DNA of 64,000 bases from Comamonadaceae bacterium PBBC2 (lineage in GTDB: Bacteria; Pseudomonadota; Gammaproteobacteria; Burkholderiales; Burkholderiaceae_C), in the NCBI GenBank assembly GCA_002255935.1, contig NKIO01000006.1:27197-91196 (forward strand), written 5' to 3'. The position numbers and the translations under genes are program-made. This document shows positions 55,399 through 64,000 of this stretch, in pieces. Each line of letters opens with the position of its first letter. Position 1 is the first letter of the stretch. The notes below the pieces were generated by a model. The model ran no database searches, was not told the origin of the DNA, and saw only the letters and a list, made by a program, of their open reading frames with translations.

Positions 55399-56912
55399 AA
55401 TTCGATCGATCCATGTCCCGCCGTTGGCTGGGTGCTTGTTCGGTGGCCCTGTTGGCCACGGCCACTTTGGCGCTGAGCCCTATGGCAGCGCAGGCCCAAA
55501 GCCGCAAGGACAGCGTGGTGCTGGGCATGATCTTGGAGCCCACCAGCTTGGACCCGACCATGGCCCCCGCAGCGGCCATTGGCGAGATCGTGCACTACAA
55601 CATCTTTGAAGGGCTCACCAAGATCAATGTGGACGGCTCGGTGACGCCCCTCTTGGCCGAGAGCTGGAAGATGGACGCCGATGGCAAAGCCTTCACCTTC
55701 AAGCTGCGCAAGGGCGTGAAATTCTCGGATGGTTCGGCTTTCGATGCCGAAGCGGTGAAGTTCAGCTTTGAGCGTGCCAAAGCCGAAAAGAGCACCAACA
55801 AGGCCAAAGGCGCGGTGTTCAACAACATCAGCCACATCTCGACCCCCGATGCCCACACCGTGGTGCTGGTGTTGAACAATCCGGACGGCAACTTCTTGTT
55901 CCGCATGGGTGAGAACACCGCCGTGATCTTGCACCCCAACAGCGCGGCCAATGCGGCCACCAAACCGGTGGGCACGGGCCCTTACAAGCTGGACAACTGG
56001 GCCAAGGGCTCGGCAGTGACTTTGTCCAAGTCGGACAACTACCGCGATCCAGCGGCCATCAAGATCAAGAAAGTCACCTTCCGATTCATCAACGATTCGG
56101 CCGCGCAAGTGGCTGCATTGTTGGCCGGTGACATCGATGGCATGCCGCGCTTTCAATCGCCCCAGAGCTTGAAGCAGTTCCAAGCCGACAAGCGCTTTGT
56201 GGTCGAGATGGGCAGCACCGCCGGCAAAGGCATCATGACCATCAACAACCGCAAAAAGCCGTTTGACGATGTGCGCGTGCGCCGTGCCCTGTCGCATGCG
56301 ATCGACAAAAAAGCTTTCATTGACGGCGTTTTCGAAGGCCTGGCCAAACCCATCGGCAGTCACATGGCGCCCACCGATGCCGGTTATGTGGAGCTGAGCG
56401 GCCAGTACGCTTTTGACCCCGAAAAAGCCAAAGCCTTGCTCAAAGAAGCCGGCGTGCAAACGCCTTTGAACGTGACGCTCACCTTGCCACCACCGCCTTA
56501 TGCACGCAAGGGTGGCGAGATCTTGGCCGCGCAGCTGGCCAAAGTCGGGGTCGTGGCCAAAATCGAAAACGTCGAATGGGCCCAATGGCTGGGCGGCACC
56601 TTCAAGGGCAACTTTGACCTGACGGTGATCAACCACGTGGAGCCACTGGACTACATGAACTATGCCAACGCCAGCTATTACTGGGGTTACGACAGCAAGG
56701 CCTTCCGCGACCTGGCGGCCAAGCATTCGGAGGCCTCGGGCAAAGAGCGCACCAAACTGTTTGGTGACATGCAGCGCCTGATCGCCAACGACGCGGTCAA
56801 CGTGTTCTTGTTCAACGCGTCCAACACTGCGGTTTACCGCAAAGGCCTCAAAGGCCTGTGGTCGAGCTCGCCAATTTTTGCGAACGACATGGCGGCAGTT
56901 TCTTGGCAATAA
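55395..56912 (+). CDS. Peptide-type ABC transporter substrate-binding protein (SBP family 5)
   Basis: Signal peptide; 'LGMILEPTSLDPTMAPAAAIGEIVHYNIFEGLTKIN...LLAESWKMDADGKAFTFKLRKGVKFSDGSAFDAEAVKFSF'. Confidence 0.94.
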   Translation: MKFDRSMSRRWLGACSVALLATATLALSPMAAQAQSRKDSVVLGMILEPTSLDPTMAPAAAIGEIVHYNIFEGLTKINVDGSVTPLLAESWKMDADGKAFTFKLRKGVKFSDGSAFDAEAVKFSFERAKAEKSTNKAKGAVFNNISHISTPDAHTVVLVLNNPDGNFLFRMGENTAVILHPNSAANAATKPVGTGPYKLDNWAKGSAVTLSKSDNYRDPAAIKIKKVTFRFINDSAAQVAALLAGDIDGMPRFQSPQSLKQFQADKRFVVEMGSTAGKGIMTINNRKKPFDDVRVRRALSHAIDKKAFIDGVFEGLAKPIGSHMAPTDAGYVELSGQYAFDPEKAKALLKEAGVQTPLNVTLTLPPPPYARKGGEILAAQLAKVGVVAKIENVEWAQWLGGTFKGNFDLTVINHVEPLDYMNYANASYYWGYDSKAFRDLAAKHSEASGKERTKLFGDMQRLIANDAVNVFLFNASNTAVYRKGLKGLWSSSPIFANDMAAVSWQ

Positions 56913-56930
56913 TTTTGCTGTCGCCCCGAA

Positions 56931-56949
56931 AGCGGCAAAAAATGCCGCT
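56931..56949 (+). terminator. Hairpin after the ABC operon, overlapping the tRNA-Arg promoter region
   Basis: AGCGGCA-AAAAA-TGCCGCT perfect 7-bp stem directly followed by ATAAT; TATAAT at 56949-56954 shares its last base. Confidence 0.5.
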
Positions 56950-56966
56950 ATAATTCGGTGCATAGC

Positions 56967-57043
56967 GCGGCTGTAGCTCAGCTGGATAGAGTACTTGGCT
57001 ACGAACCAAGGGGTCGTGGGTTCGATTCCTGCCAGCCGCACCA
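56967..57043 (+). tRNA. tRNA-Arg (ACG)
   Basis: GCGGCTGTAGCTCAGCTGGATAGAGTACTTGGCTACGAACCAAGGGGTCGTGGGTTCGATTCCTGCCAGCCGCACCA; anticodon ACG, encoded CCA. Confidence 0.97.
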
Positions 57044-57051
57044 TATTGAAA

Positions 57052-57080
57052 AGCTCACAACGAAAGTTGTGGGCTTTTTC
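57052..57080 (+). terminator. Rho-independent terminator of tRNA-Arg
   Basis: AGCTCACAAC-GAAA-GTTGTGGGCT followed by TTTTC; 10-bp stem with GAAA tetraloop. Confidence 0.85.
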
Positions 57081-57121
57081 TCTTTGTGGGCTTCCTTTTT
57101 CGCATCATGGGTCAACACGTC

Positions 57122-57679
57122 ATGAGCAAAGCATTCACCAAAGAAACCGATCAGGACGATGACGACGATCTGGGCTTGCCAGCCTTGCCCAGTGGCACGC
57201 GCAATTACATGACGCCTGCAGGCTATGCCCGTTTGCGGGCCGAGCTGTTTGAGCTGATCGACGGGGAGCGCCCCAAAGTGGTGGAGATCGTGCATTGGGC
57301 CGCCAGCAATGGCGATCGTTCAGAAAACGGCGACTACCTGTACGGCAAAAAGCGCTTGCGCGAGATCGATCGCCGCATCCGCTTTCTGACCAAAAGGTTG
57401 GAAGTGGCCGAGGTGGTGGACCCATCGGTGCACCACGGCAGCGATCAGGTCTTTTTTGGTGCCACCGTCACCTACGCAGAAGGCAGTGGCACAGAGCGCA
57501 CCATCACCATCATGGGCATCGACGAAGCCGACAGCCTGCAAGCGCAGGTCAGCTGGATCTCGCCGATTGCCCGCACCTTGCTCAAGGCGCGTGTGGGCGA
57601 TGAGCTCAAGCTGGTGAGCCCCTCGGGCGTGATCCCGATCGAGGTGTTGGAAGTCTCTTACCCCGCCAAAGCTGGGTAA
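57122..57679 (+). CDS. greB: Transcription elongation factor GreB
   Basis: NYMTPAGYARLRAELFELIDGERPKVVEIVHWAASNGDRSENGDYLYGKKRLREIDRRIRFLTKRLEVAEVVDP; acidic N-terminal extension. Confidence 0.95.
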   Translation: MSKAFTKETDQDDDDDLGLPALPSGTRNYMTPAGYARLRAELFELIDGERPKVVEIVHWAASNGDRSENGDYLYGKKRLREIDRRIRFLTKRLEVAEVVDPSVHHGSDQVFFGATVTYAEGSGTERTITIMGIDEADSLQAQVSWISPIARTLLKARVGDELKLVSPSGVIPIEVLEVSYPAKAG

Positions 57680-57690
57680 GGCGCCGAGGA

Positions 57691-59958
57691 TCAGGCGGGC
57701 GCCGTGCCCTTGTTGGTCTGCCGTTCGGCTTTGATGACCGAGGGTGTGCGCTTGAGCTGGCGCAGCACGCCCTCCAGGTGGGTCGCATCGCGCACTGCCA
57801 CTACAAAACGCAGATCGGCCGTGTCCTGAATCGACTCATGGCCCATGTCCACGTGAACGATGTCGGCCTCGGCTGTGGCCAGTGCGCCGGCCACGCGGGC
57901 CAGCACGCCTTTGCCGTTGACCACGGTGACCGCAATGCAAGTCTCAAAGTTGCGCACCGGCTCGTCTGACCACTCCACACCGATGAAGCGTTCGCTGTCT
58001 TTGTGCTCCAGCTTGCGGGCGGTTTGGCATTGGCGCGTGTGCACGGCCAGGCCTTCGCCACGGCCCAGGTAACCCACGATCTCGTCGCCGGGCAGGGGGC
58101 GGCAGCAAGGTGAATAAACCACCGAAGCGTTTTCGCTGCCGTCGAGGGTGATGGCCCCTTGCGAGACTTTTTCGTGGGCGGTGAAGCGTTCGCGGGTCAT
58201 CAACAAAGCGTCAGGCTTTTGACCCAGCTCGCCCAGCAAAACCACCAGGCGTTTGGCCACGATGCTGGCAATGCGCTTGCCCAGGCCAATGTCCATCAAC
58301 AAGTCGGCGCGGTTGCGGTTGCCGGTGAAGCGCAGCAATTTGTCCCACAGCGGCTGGATCTTCGCGTCTTCGCCCGGCAGCCGCTCGATGCCTTCGGCCC
58401 GCAGGGCTTGGCTCAGCAGTTTTTCGCCCAAGTCGGTGGACTCGGTCTGCGCCATGGTCTTGAGGTGGTGGCGGATCTTGGAGCGGGCGCGGCCCGTGCG
58501 CACAAAACCCAGCCAAGCCGGATTGGGCGCTGACACGGCTGCGGTGATGACCTCGACCACGTCGCCGTTTTTCAGCTCGGTGCGCAGGGGCACTTGTTCG
58601 CCATTGATCTTGGCGGCCATGGCCCGGTCGCCTACGCGGCTGTGGATGGCATAGGCAAAGTCCACCACCGTGGCACCACGCGGCAAGGCCATGATCTGGC
58701 TCTTGGGCGTGAACACATAGACCGCATCGGGGAAGAGGTCCACCTTGACGTGGTCCCAAAACTCGGCCGCATCGCGTGTCTCGTTCTGGATGTCGAGCAA
58801 CGACTGCAGCCACTGCGTGCCCAAGCGCTCGGACTGGGCGCTCGCGGCGCTGTGCTCTTTGTAGAGCCAATGCGCGGCCACGCCAGATTCGGCCACCAGG
58901 TGCATGGCTTCGGTGCGCATCTGGAATTCGACGTTGACCCCGGAAGGCCCCACCAGTGTGGTGTGCAGTGACTGGTAGCCGTTGACCTTGCCAATGGCGA
59001 TGTGGTCCTTGAACTTGCCCGGCACAGGCTTGTAGATCTGGTGCAGCAAACCCATGGCGGTGTAGCAGTCGATGACCGTGGGCACGATCACGCGAAAGCC
59101 GTAAATGTCGGTCACCTGTGCAAAGCTCAGGTGTTTGTCGTCCATCTTTTTGTAGATCGAGTACAGGGTCTTTTCGCGGCCGCTGATGCGCACATCCATG
59201 CCGGTTTGCTTGAAGATGGCTTCGACTTCGGCTTGTACTTTTTGGATCAGGTCACGGCGGCGGTTGCGGGCGCGCGAGACGGCCTTGGTCAGCACCGCAT
59301 AGCGCCATGGCAGCAAATGCTTGAATGACAGGTCTTGCAGCTCGCGGTAGATCTGGTTGAGACCCAGGCGGTGCGCAATCGGCGCATAAATCTCGAGCGT
59401 CTCAGAGGAGATGCGCCCCCATTTGCTGCGCGGCATGTCGCCCATGGTGCGCATGTTGTGGGTGCGGTCGGCCAGCTTGATCAGGATGACCCGCACATCG
59501 CGGGCCATGGCCAAGAGCATCTTTCGAAAAGACTCGGCCTGATTTTCTTCGCGGGTGTTGAACTCCAGCTTTTCCAGCTTGGTCAGGCCGTCCACCAGTT
59601 CGGCCACCGGTGCGCCAAAGCGCTCGATCAGCTCGGCCTTGGTGACGCCGCAGTCTTCCATCGCGTCGTGCAGCAGGGCGGCGGCCAGGGCTTGGGCGTC
59701 CAGCTTCCATTCGGTGCACAGGGCCGCCACCGCGATCGGGTGGGTGATGTAAGGCTCGCCGTTTTTGCGCATCTGGCCCAAGTGGGCCTCGTCGGCGTAT
59801 TTGTAGGCGCGGCGCACCATGTCCGCGTCTGCCGGGCTCAGGTAGTCGAGCTTGGCCGTCAAGGCTGCAAAACTGGCCGCTGCCGCGTTGGCCGACGCCA
59901 AGCTCACGGCTTTGGCGCTGTGACCTGAGGAAGACGAAGGGGGCATGACGGCGCTCAT
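57691..59958 (-). CDS. spoT: Bifunctional (p)ppGpp synthetase/hydrolase (SpoT/RelA)
   Basis: HD domain 'AAALLHDAMEDCGVTKAELIERFG', 'LADRTHNMRTM', synthetase 'DIYGFRVIVPTVIDCYTAMGLLHQIYKPVPGKFKDHIAIGKVNGYQSLHTTL', TGS and ACT domains. Confidence 0.96.
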   Translation of the reverse strand: MSAVMPPSSSSGHSAKAVSLASANAAAASFAALTAKLDYLSPADADMVRRAYKYADEAHLGQMRKNGEPYITHPIAVAALCTEWKLDAQALAAALLHDAMEDCGVTKAELIERFGAPVAELVDGLTKLEKLEFNTREENQAESFRKMLLAMARDVRVILIKLADRTHNMRTMGDMPRSKWGRISSETLEIYAPIAHRLGLNQIYRELQDLSFKHLLPWRYAVLTKAVSRARNRRRDLIQKVQAEVEAIFKQTGMDVRISGREKTLYSIYKKMDDKHLSFAQVTDIYGFRVIVPTVIDCYTAMGLLHQIYKPVPGKFKDHIAIGKVNGYQSLHTTLVGPSGVNVEFQMRTEAMHLVAESGVAAHWLYKEHSAASAQSERLGTQWLQSLLDIQNETRDAAEFWDHVKVDLFPDAVYVFTPKSQIMALPRGATVVDFAYAIHSRVGDRAMAAKINGEQVPLRTELKNGDVVEVITAAVSAPNPAWLGFVRTGRARSKIRHHLKTMAQTESTDLGEKLLSQALRAEGIERLPGEDAKIQPLWDKLLRFTGNRNRADLLMDIGLGKRIASIVAKRLVVLLGELGQKPDALLMTRERFTAHEKVSQGAITLDGSENASVVYSPCCRPLPGDEIVGYLGRGEGLAVHTRQCQTARKLEHKDSERFIGVEWSDEPVRNFETCIAVTVVNGKGVLARVAGALATAEADIVHVDMGHESIQDTADLRFVVAVRDATHLEGVLRQLKRTPSVIKAERQTNKGTAPA

Positions 59959-60011
59959 GACATCAATGTAACTGAAGCAGCACAGGACTCAGAGGGGAAC
60001 AGACGAAAAAA

Positions 60012-60029
60012 AGCCCCATCGCTGGGGCT
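60012..60029 (-). terminator. Rho-independent terminator downstream of rpoZ
   Basis: Minus strand AGCCCC-AGCGAT-GGGGCT followed by TTTTTTT. Confidence 0.75.
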
Positions 60030-60063
60030 TTTGGCAACCCGGCTGGCGCCAGGTGATGGGAGG

Positions 60064-60264
60064 TCAGGCGACGCGCTTGAGCATCTCGATGCCGACTTTG
60101 CCAGCTGCGATTTCGCGCAGGGCAGTCACGCCGGGCTTGTTCTTGCTCTCGATCTTGGCGGTGTGGCCTTGGCTCAGCATGCGAGCGCGGTAGGTGGCAG
60201 CCAGAACCAATTGGAAGCGGTTCGGGATCTGTTCCAGGCAGTCTTCAACGGTGATGCGGGCCAT
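60064..60264 (-). CDS. rpoZ: RNA polymerase omega subunit
   Basis: [30 protein letters not shown]...[21 protein letters not shown]. Confidence 0.97.
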   Translation of the reverse strand: MARITVEDCLEQIPNRFQLVLAATYRARMLSQGHTAKIESKNKPGVTALREIAAGKVGIEMLKRVA

Positions 60265-60281
60265 GGTGGTTTCCTTCAGGA

Positions 60282-60902
60282 TTAGGCGATGTGGAGTGCT
60301 GCGAATGTGTCAGCACGGGCTCGTCGCTGGGCGATGTATTTGAGCCTTTGGGCATGAACGATGGCTTTGAGATCAAACAAAGCACGCTCAAAAACTTCAT
60401 TGATTATAACGAAGTCGAATTCTTTGGCCTGGGCCAGCTCGACGGCGGCGTTTTTCAAGCGCAGCTCGATGATGGCAGGGGTGTCTTCACCCCGGCGCTC
60501 CAGGCGCGAGCGCAGCTCTTCCCAGCTGGGCGGCAAGATGAAGATCAGCACCGCATTGGCGTACATCTGCTTGATCTGGATGGCGCCTTGGTAGTCGATC
60601 TCGAGCACCACGTCTGAGCCCTGGGCCATGCGCTCTTCGATCATCTTTTTGGAGGTGCCGTAGCGCTGGCCGTGCACATTGGCCCATTCCACAAAGGCGT
60701 CGGCCAACACCATGGCGTCGAACTCTTGGGGGGAGGCAAAGAAGTATTCGCGGCCATGCTTTTCCTGGCCACGCGGGGCACGGGTCGTGTGCGACACCGA
60801 AGGGTGCACGCCCGCATCCAGCTCCATCAGGGCTTTGACCAGACTGGATTTGCCCGCCCCGCTGGGGGCAGCCACGACAAAGAGGTTTCCTGGGTATTCC
60901 AT
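60282..60902 (-). CDS. gmk: Guanylate kinase
   Basis: [22 protein letters not shown]...[23 protein letters not shown]...[15 protein letters not shown]. Confidence 0.97.
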   Translation of the reverse strand: MEYPGNLFVVAAPSGAGKSSLVKALMELDAGVHPSVSHTTRAPRGQEKHGREYFFASPQEFDAMVLADAFVEWANVHGQRYGTSKKMIEERMAQGSDVVLEIDYQGAIQIKQMYANAVLIFILPPSWEELRSRLERRGEDTPAIIELRLKNAAVELAQAKEFDFVIINEVFERALFDLKAIVHAQRLKYIAQRRARADTFAALHIA

Positions 60903-60914
60903 GTTCTCGGGTCT

Positions 60915-61832
60915 TTATTCGATGTTTTGGACTTGCTCGCGCATTTGCTCGATCAGCACTTTCATGTCCACAGAAATACGGGTCATCTCCAGCACGGCTG
61001 ACTTGGAGCCTAGGGTGTTGGCCTCGCGGTGCAGTTCCTGGATCAAAAAGTCCAAGCGCTTGCCGATGTCGCCGCCCTTGGTGAGCAGGCGCGAGATCTC
61101 GTCCAGGTGCGAGCGCAGGCGGGTCAACTCTTCGGCCACATCGATGCGGATGGCAAAGGCGGTGGCTTCGGTCAAGGCGCGGTCTTGGGCGGTTTCGGGC
61201 AGGTGGTTGCCGTCGGCCAGAGCCATGCCGTCTTTCCAACGCTCCAAAAAGCGTTGGCGTTGCTGCTCCACCAGCTGGGGCACCAAAGGGCCGGCCAGTT
61301 CAGCCAAGCTGCGCAGCTGGCCGATGTGGCCTTGCAGCATCTCGGTCAGGCGGGCGCCTTCGCGGGCGCGGGCTTCACGCAGGGCGTCAATCGCTTGGGT
61401 GGCCACTTGCATCCAAGCGGCTTCGTCAGGGGCGCTTTGGCTGTGGCTGCCAGCGCTCATGCGCAGCACATCGGCCACGCTCAGCTCGCGGGCTTTGGGC
61501 AGCCAGTCTTGGATTTTGTCTTGCAGAGCGGCGATTTTTTGCAGGGTCTGGTGGTTGGGCGCTTGAAGGGCGGCGCCATCGGCGCTGTCTTGGCTGGCGC
61601 GGACTTCAACCTTGCCGCGCTTGATGTGGCGTGTGATCAGTTCGCGCAGGCCGGGTTCGAGCTGGCGCAGCTCTTCGGGCAGGCGAAAGCTCAGGTCCAA
61701 AAAGCGGCTGTTGACCGAGCGGATTTCAAGCCCCAAGCGTGTGGCGGGGGCCGTGCTGGCGGGGGTCTCCCCGTCCACAACCGGCGTGCTGTGCTGCACG
61801 CTGGCGTAGCCGGTCATACTGTAAACTGACAT
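60915..61832 (-). CDS. YicC family endoribonuclease-like protein
   Basis: [12 protein letters not shown]...[44 protein letters not shown]...[22 protein letters not shown]. Confidence 0.95.
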   Translation of the reverse strand: MSVYSMTGYASVQHSTPVVDGETPASTAPATRLGLEIRSVNSRFLDLSFRLPEELRQLEPGLRELITRHIKRGKVEVRASQDSADGAALQAPNHQTLQKIAALQDKIQDWLPKARELSVADVLRMSAGSHSQSAPDEAAWMQVATQAIDALREARAREGARLTEMLQGHIGQLRSLAELAGPLVPQLVEQQRQRFLERWKDGMALADGNHLPETAQDRALTEATAFAIRIDVAEELTRLRSHLDEISRLLTKGGDIGKRLDFLIQELHREANTLGSKSAVLEMTRISVDMKVLIEQMREQVQNIE

Positions 61833-61992
61833 TGAACTGGTTCCTTCGCGCCGCAGGCCGAACACCGGCTTGGGGCAGTTGCTTCAGACAGGCCCTCGCA
61901 GGGCTTGGCAAAGCATGAAACAGGCCATTATCGCAAACTCGCCCAGCCCCCTTGGCTTGGGCGACATCACACCACCTTCTGAAGACAGACAC

Positions 61993-62742
61993 ATGACAAC
62001 ATACGCCCGCTCTGGCCGTGCCACCGATGCTTTGCGCCCCGTGCGCATGACCCGTGGCTACACCATCCACGCCGAAGGCTCGGTGCTGATTGAGTTTGGC
62101 CAGACCCGCGTGCTGTGCACCGCCTCGGTCGAAGAAAAGGTGCCTGGCCATAAAAAAGGCAGCGGCGAAGGTTGGGTCACGGCCGAGTACGGCATGCTGC
62201 CCCGTGCCACCCACACCCGTGGCGACCGCGAAGCCGCACGTGGCAAGCAAAGTGGCCGCACCCAAGAAATCCAACGCCTGATCGGTCGCTCGCTGCGTGC
62301 CGTGTTCGATTTGAAAAAACTCGGCGAGCGCACCATCCACTTGGACTGCGATGTGCTGCAGGCCGATGGCGGCACCCGCACGGCCAGCATCACCGGCGCT
62401 TTTGTGGCCGCACAAGATGCGGTGGCTTGGTTGATGGCCACCGGTAAGCTGCAGGAGTCGCCCATCATCGACCGCGTTGCGGCGATCTCGGTGGGCCTGA
62501 AAGACGGCGCCGCCTTGCTCGACTTGGATTACCCCGAAGACTCGGCCTGCGACACCGACATGAACGTGGTCATGACCGGTGCGGGCAACTTTGTGGAAGT
62601 GCAGGGCACCGCCGAGGGCGTGGCCTTCACCCGTGTGGAGATGGACCGCATGCTGGCGCTGGCCGAAAAAGGCATTGCGCAATTGGTGCGTTTGCAAACC
62701 CAGGCACACGACGAGCCCAAAACCTTGACCTTCAGCGCCTGA
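61993..62742 (+). CDS. rph: Ribonuclease PH
   Basis: [43 protein letters not shown]...[43 protein letters not shown]. Confidence 0.97.
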   Translation: MTTYARSGRATDALRPVRMTRGYTIHAEGSVLIEFGQTRVLCTASVEEKVPGHKKGSGEGWVTAEYGMLPRATHTRGDREAARGKQSGRTQEIQRLIGRSLRAVFDLKKLGERTIHLDCDVLQADGGTRTASITGAFVAAQDAVAWLMATGKLQESPIIDRVAAISVGLKDGAALLDLDYPEDSACDTDMNVVMTGAGNFVEVQGTAEGVAFTRVEMDRMLALAEKGIAQLVRLQTQAHDEPKTLTFSA

Positions 62743-62744
62743 AC

Positions 62745-63371
62745 ATGAAGATCGTTCTCGCCTCCAACAATGCGGGCAAGCTGGCCGAGCTGCAAACCAT
62801 GTTCGCGCCGCTGAACATGACGCTGGTGCGCCAGTCCGAGCTGAACATTCCCGAAGCCGAAGAGCCGTTTCGCACCTTTGTGGAAAACGCTTTGGCCAAA
62901 GCCCGGCATGCGGCGCAGTTGAGCGGCTTGCCCGCCTTGGCTGACGATGCTGGCTTGTGCGTGGACGCCTTTGGTGGGCAGCCCGGCGTGGACACGGCCT
63001 ATTACGCCACCCGCTTTGGTTACGCCAAGAGCGACGACAACAATGTGACGGCTTTGCTCGAGCAGATGCAAGGCCTTGACCAGCGCCGTGCGGCCATGGT
63101 CAGCACCTTGGTGGCGGTGCGCAGTGCCGACGATCCGGAGCCTCTGATTGCCGTGGGCCGCGTGGTCGGTGAGATCGCCCGCGAGCGCTTGGGCAGCAAT
63201 GGCTTTGGCTTTGACCCGATCATGTTCATCCCTGAATTTGGCAAGACCTTTGCCCAGTTGCCGGTGGAGGTCAAAAACGCCAACAGCCACCGAGGCCGCG
63301 CGGCACAAGCGATGCTGGCCTTGATGCGCGAGCGTTGGCTGGACGCACCCACAAGCCCTGCCGCAGCATGA
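62745..63371 (+). CDS. rdgB: RdgB/HAM1 family non-canonical purine NTP pyrophosphatase
   Basis: MKIVLASNNAGKLAELQTMF...TFVENALAKARHAAQLSGLPALADDAGLCVDAFGGQPGVDTAYYA...GSNGFGFDPIMFIPEFGKTFAQL. Confidence 0.95.
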   Translation: MKIVLASNNAGKLAELQTMFAPLNMTLVRQSELNIPEAEEPFRTFVENALAKARHAAQLSGLPALADDAGLCVDAFGGQPGVDTAYYATRFGYAKSDDNNVTALLEQMQGLDQRRAAMVSTLVAVRSADDPEPLIAVGRVVGEIARERLGSNGFGFDPIMFIPEFGKTFAQLPVEVKNANSHRGRAAQAMLALMRERWLDAPTSPAAA

Positions 63372-64000
63372 ACCCGCTGGATCCGGTCCATGCCATGCGC
63401 CCGGGCGTGCTGCAGCTCAACGCTTTGCCGCCGCTGTCGCTGTATGTGCACCTGCCCTGGTGCCTCAAGAAGTGTCCGTATTGCGATTTCAACTCGCACG
63501 AGTTCCGCTCGGGTGACGATGCAGCGTCCATGCAGGACACCTACATCAACGCCTTGTTCGCCGATCTGGAAGCGAGCTTGCCCTTGATTTGGGGGCGCAG
63601 CATCCAGACCGTGTTTTTGGGCGGTGGCACGCCCAGCTTGTTCGACCCTGAAGCCATTGACCGTTTGGTGGGCGGCATCCGCGCACGTGTCCGCTTGGCG
63701 CCTGACGCCGAAATCACCATGAAGGCTTTCCGACAAGCGGGCATCACCCGTTTGTCGATCGGCGTGCAGAGTTTTGACAATGCGCACCTGAAGGCCTTGG
63801 GCCGTGTGCATGACCGCGACCAGGCGCTGGCCGCAGTGACCGAAGCAGCGCAGGTGTTTGACACCTTCAACTTGGACCTGATGTACGCCTTGCCCGGGCA
63901 GACGCTGGATGGCTTGACGCAAGACATCCAGACCGCGCTGGCCTTTGAGCCGCCGCACATCTCGATCTACCACCTGACCATCGAGCCGAACACGGTGTTC
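63368..64000 (+). CDS. hemW: Radical SAM heme chaperone HemW, 3'-truncated by window; internal in-frame segment apparently missing
   Basis: SLYVHLPWCLKKCPYCDFNSHEF (CxxxCxxC), VFLGGGTPSLFD, SIGVQSFDNAHLKALGRVH, IEPNTVF. EANPGT motif absent after 'AEIT M'. Confidence 0.9.
   Translation, partial: MNPLDPVHAMRPGVLQLNALPPLSLYVHLPWCLKKCPYCDFNSHEFRSGDDAASMQDTYINALFADLEASLPLIWGRSIQTVFLGGGTPSLFDPEAIDRLVGGIRARVRLAPDAEITMKAFRQAGITRLSIGVQSFDNAHLKALGRVHDRDQALAAVTEAAQVFDTFNLDLMYALPGQTLDGLTQDIQTALAFEPPHISIYHLTIEPNTVF

Overview
This 64-kb window looks like a Burkholderiales (Comamonadaceae-type) beta-proteobacterial chromosome. The family is inferred from gene content only.

The left half (1-37.2 kb) is a surface-adhesion locus. 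It holds the 3' part of a >4,300-aa filamentous-haemagglutinin/LktA-like adhesin and a secreted parvulin-type prolyl isomerase. A 6,345-aa degenerate-repeat giant adhesin follows, with Ig-like, PA14-like, discoidin-like and PPC-like inserts and a type-I-secretion-like C-terminus. Last is an RR - 7TM-DISM histidine kinase - RR operon.

The right half is mostly housekeeping: metK, rplY, prs, tRNA-Gln, ispE, lolB, TPR protein, mutM, mutY, rapZ, recN, nadK, hrcA, tRNA(CAT), P1 peptidase, dipeptide-type ABC transporter, tRNA-Arg, greB, spoT/relA, rpoZ, gmk, yicC, rph, rdgB and hemW (cut by the window edge).

The most notable signals beyond annotation are: (i) a SAM-II-like pseudoknot riboswitch upstream of metK, followed by a hairpin + U6 that buries the Shine-Dalgarno; (ii) a REP-like GTGGGAGC...GCGAT palindromic repeat family at three intergenic sites, with compensatory base changes and a 153-bp higher-order unit; (iii) three TTGTCG boxes at exact 10-bp spacing upstream of the giant adhesin, which has two OmpR-type regulators encoded next door; (iv) a HemW lacking the conserved EANPGT segment in frame; (v) the modular architecture of the giant adhesin. 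No searches or folding programs were run; all family names come from reading motifs.
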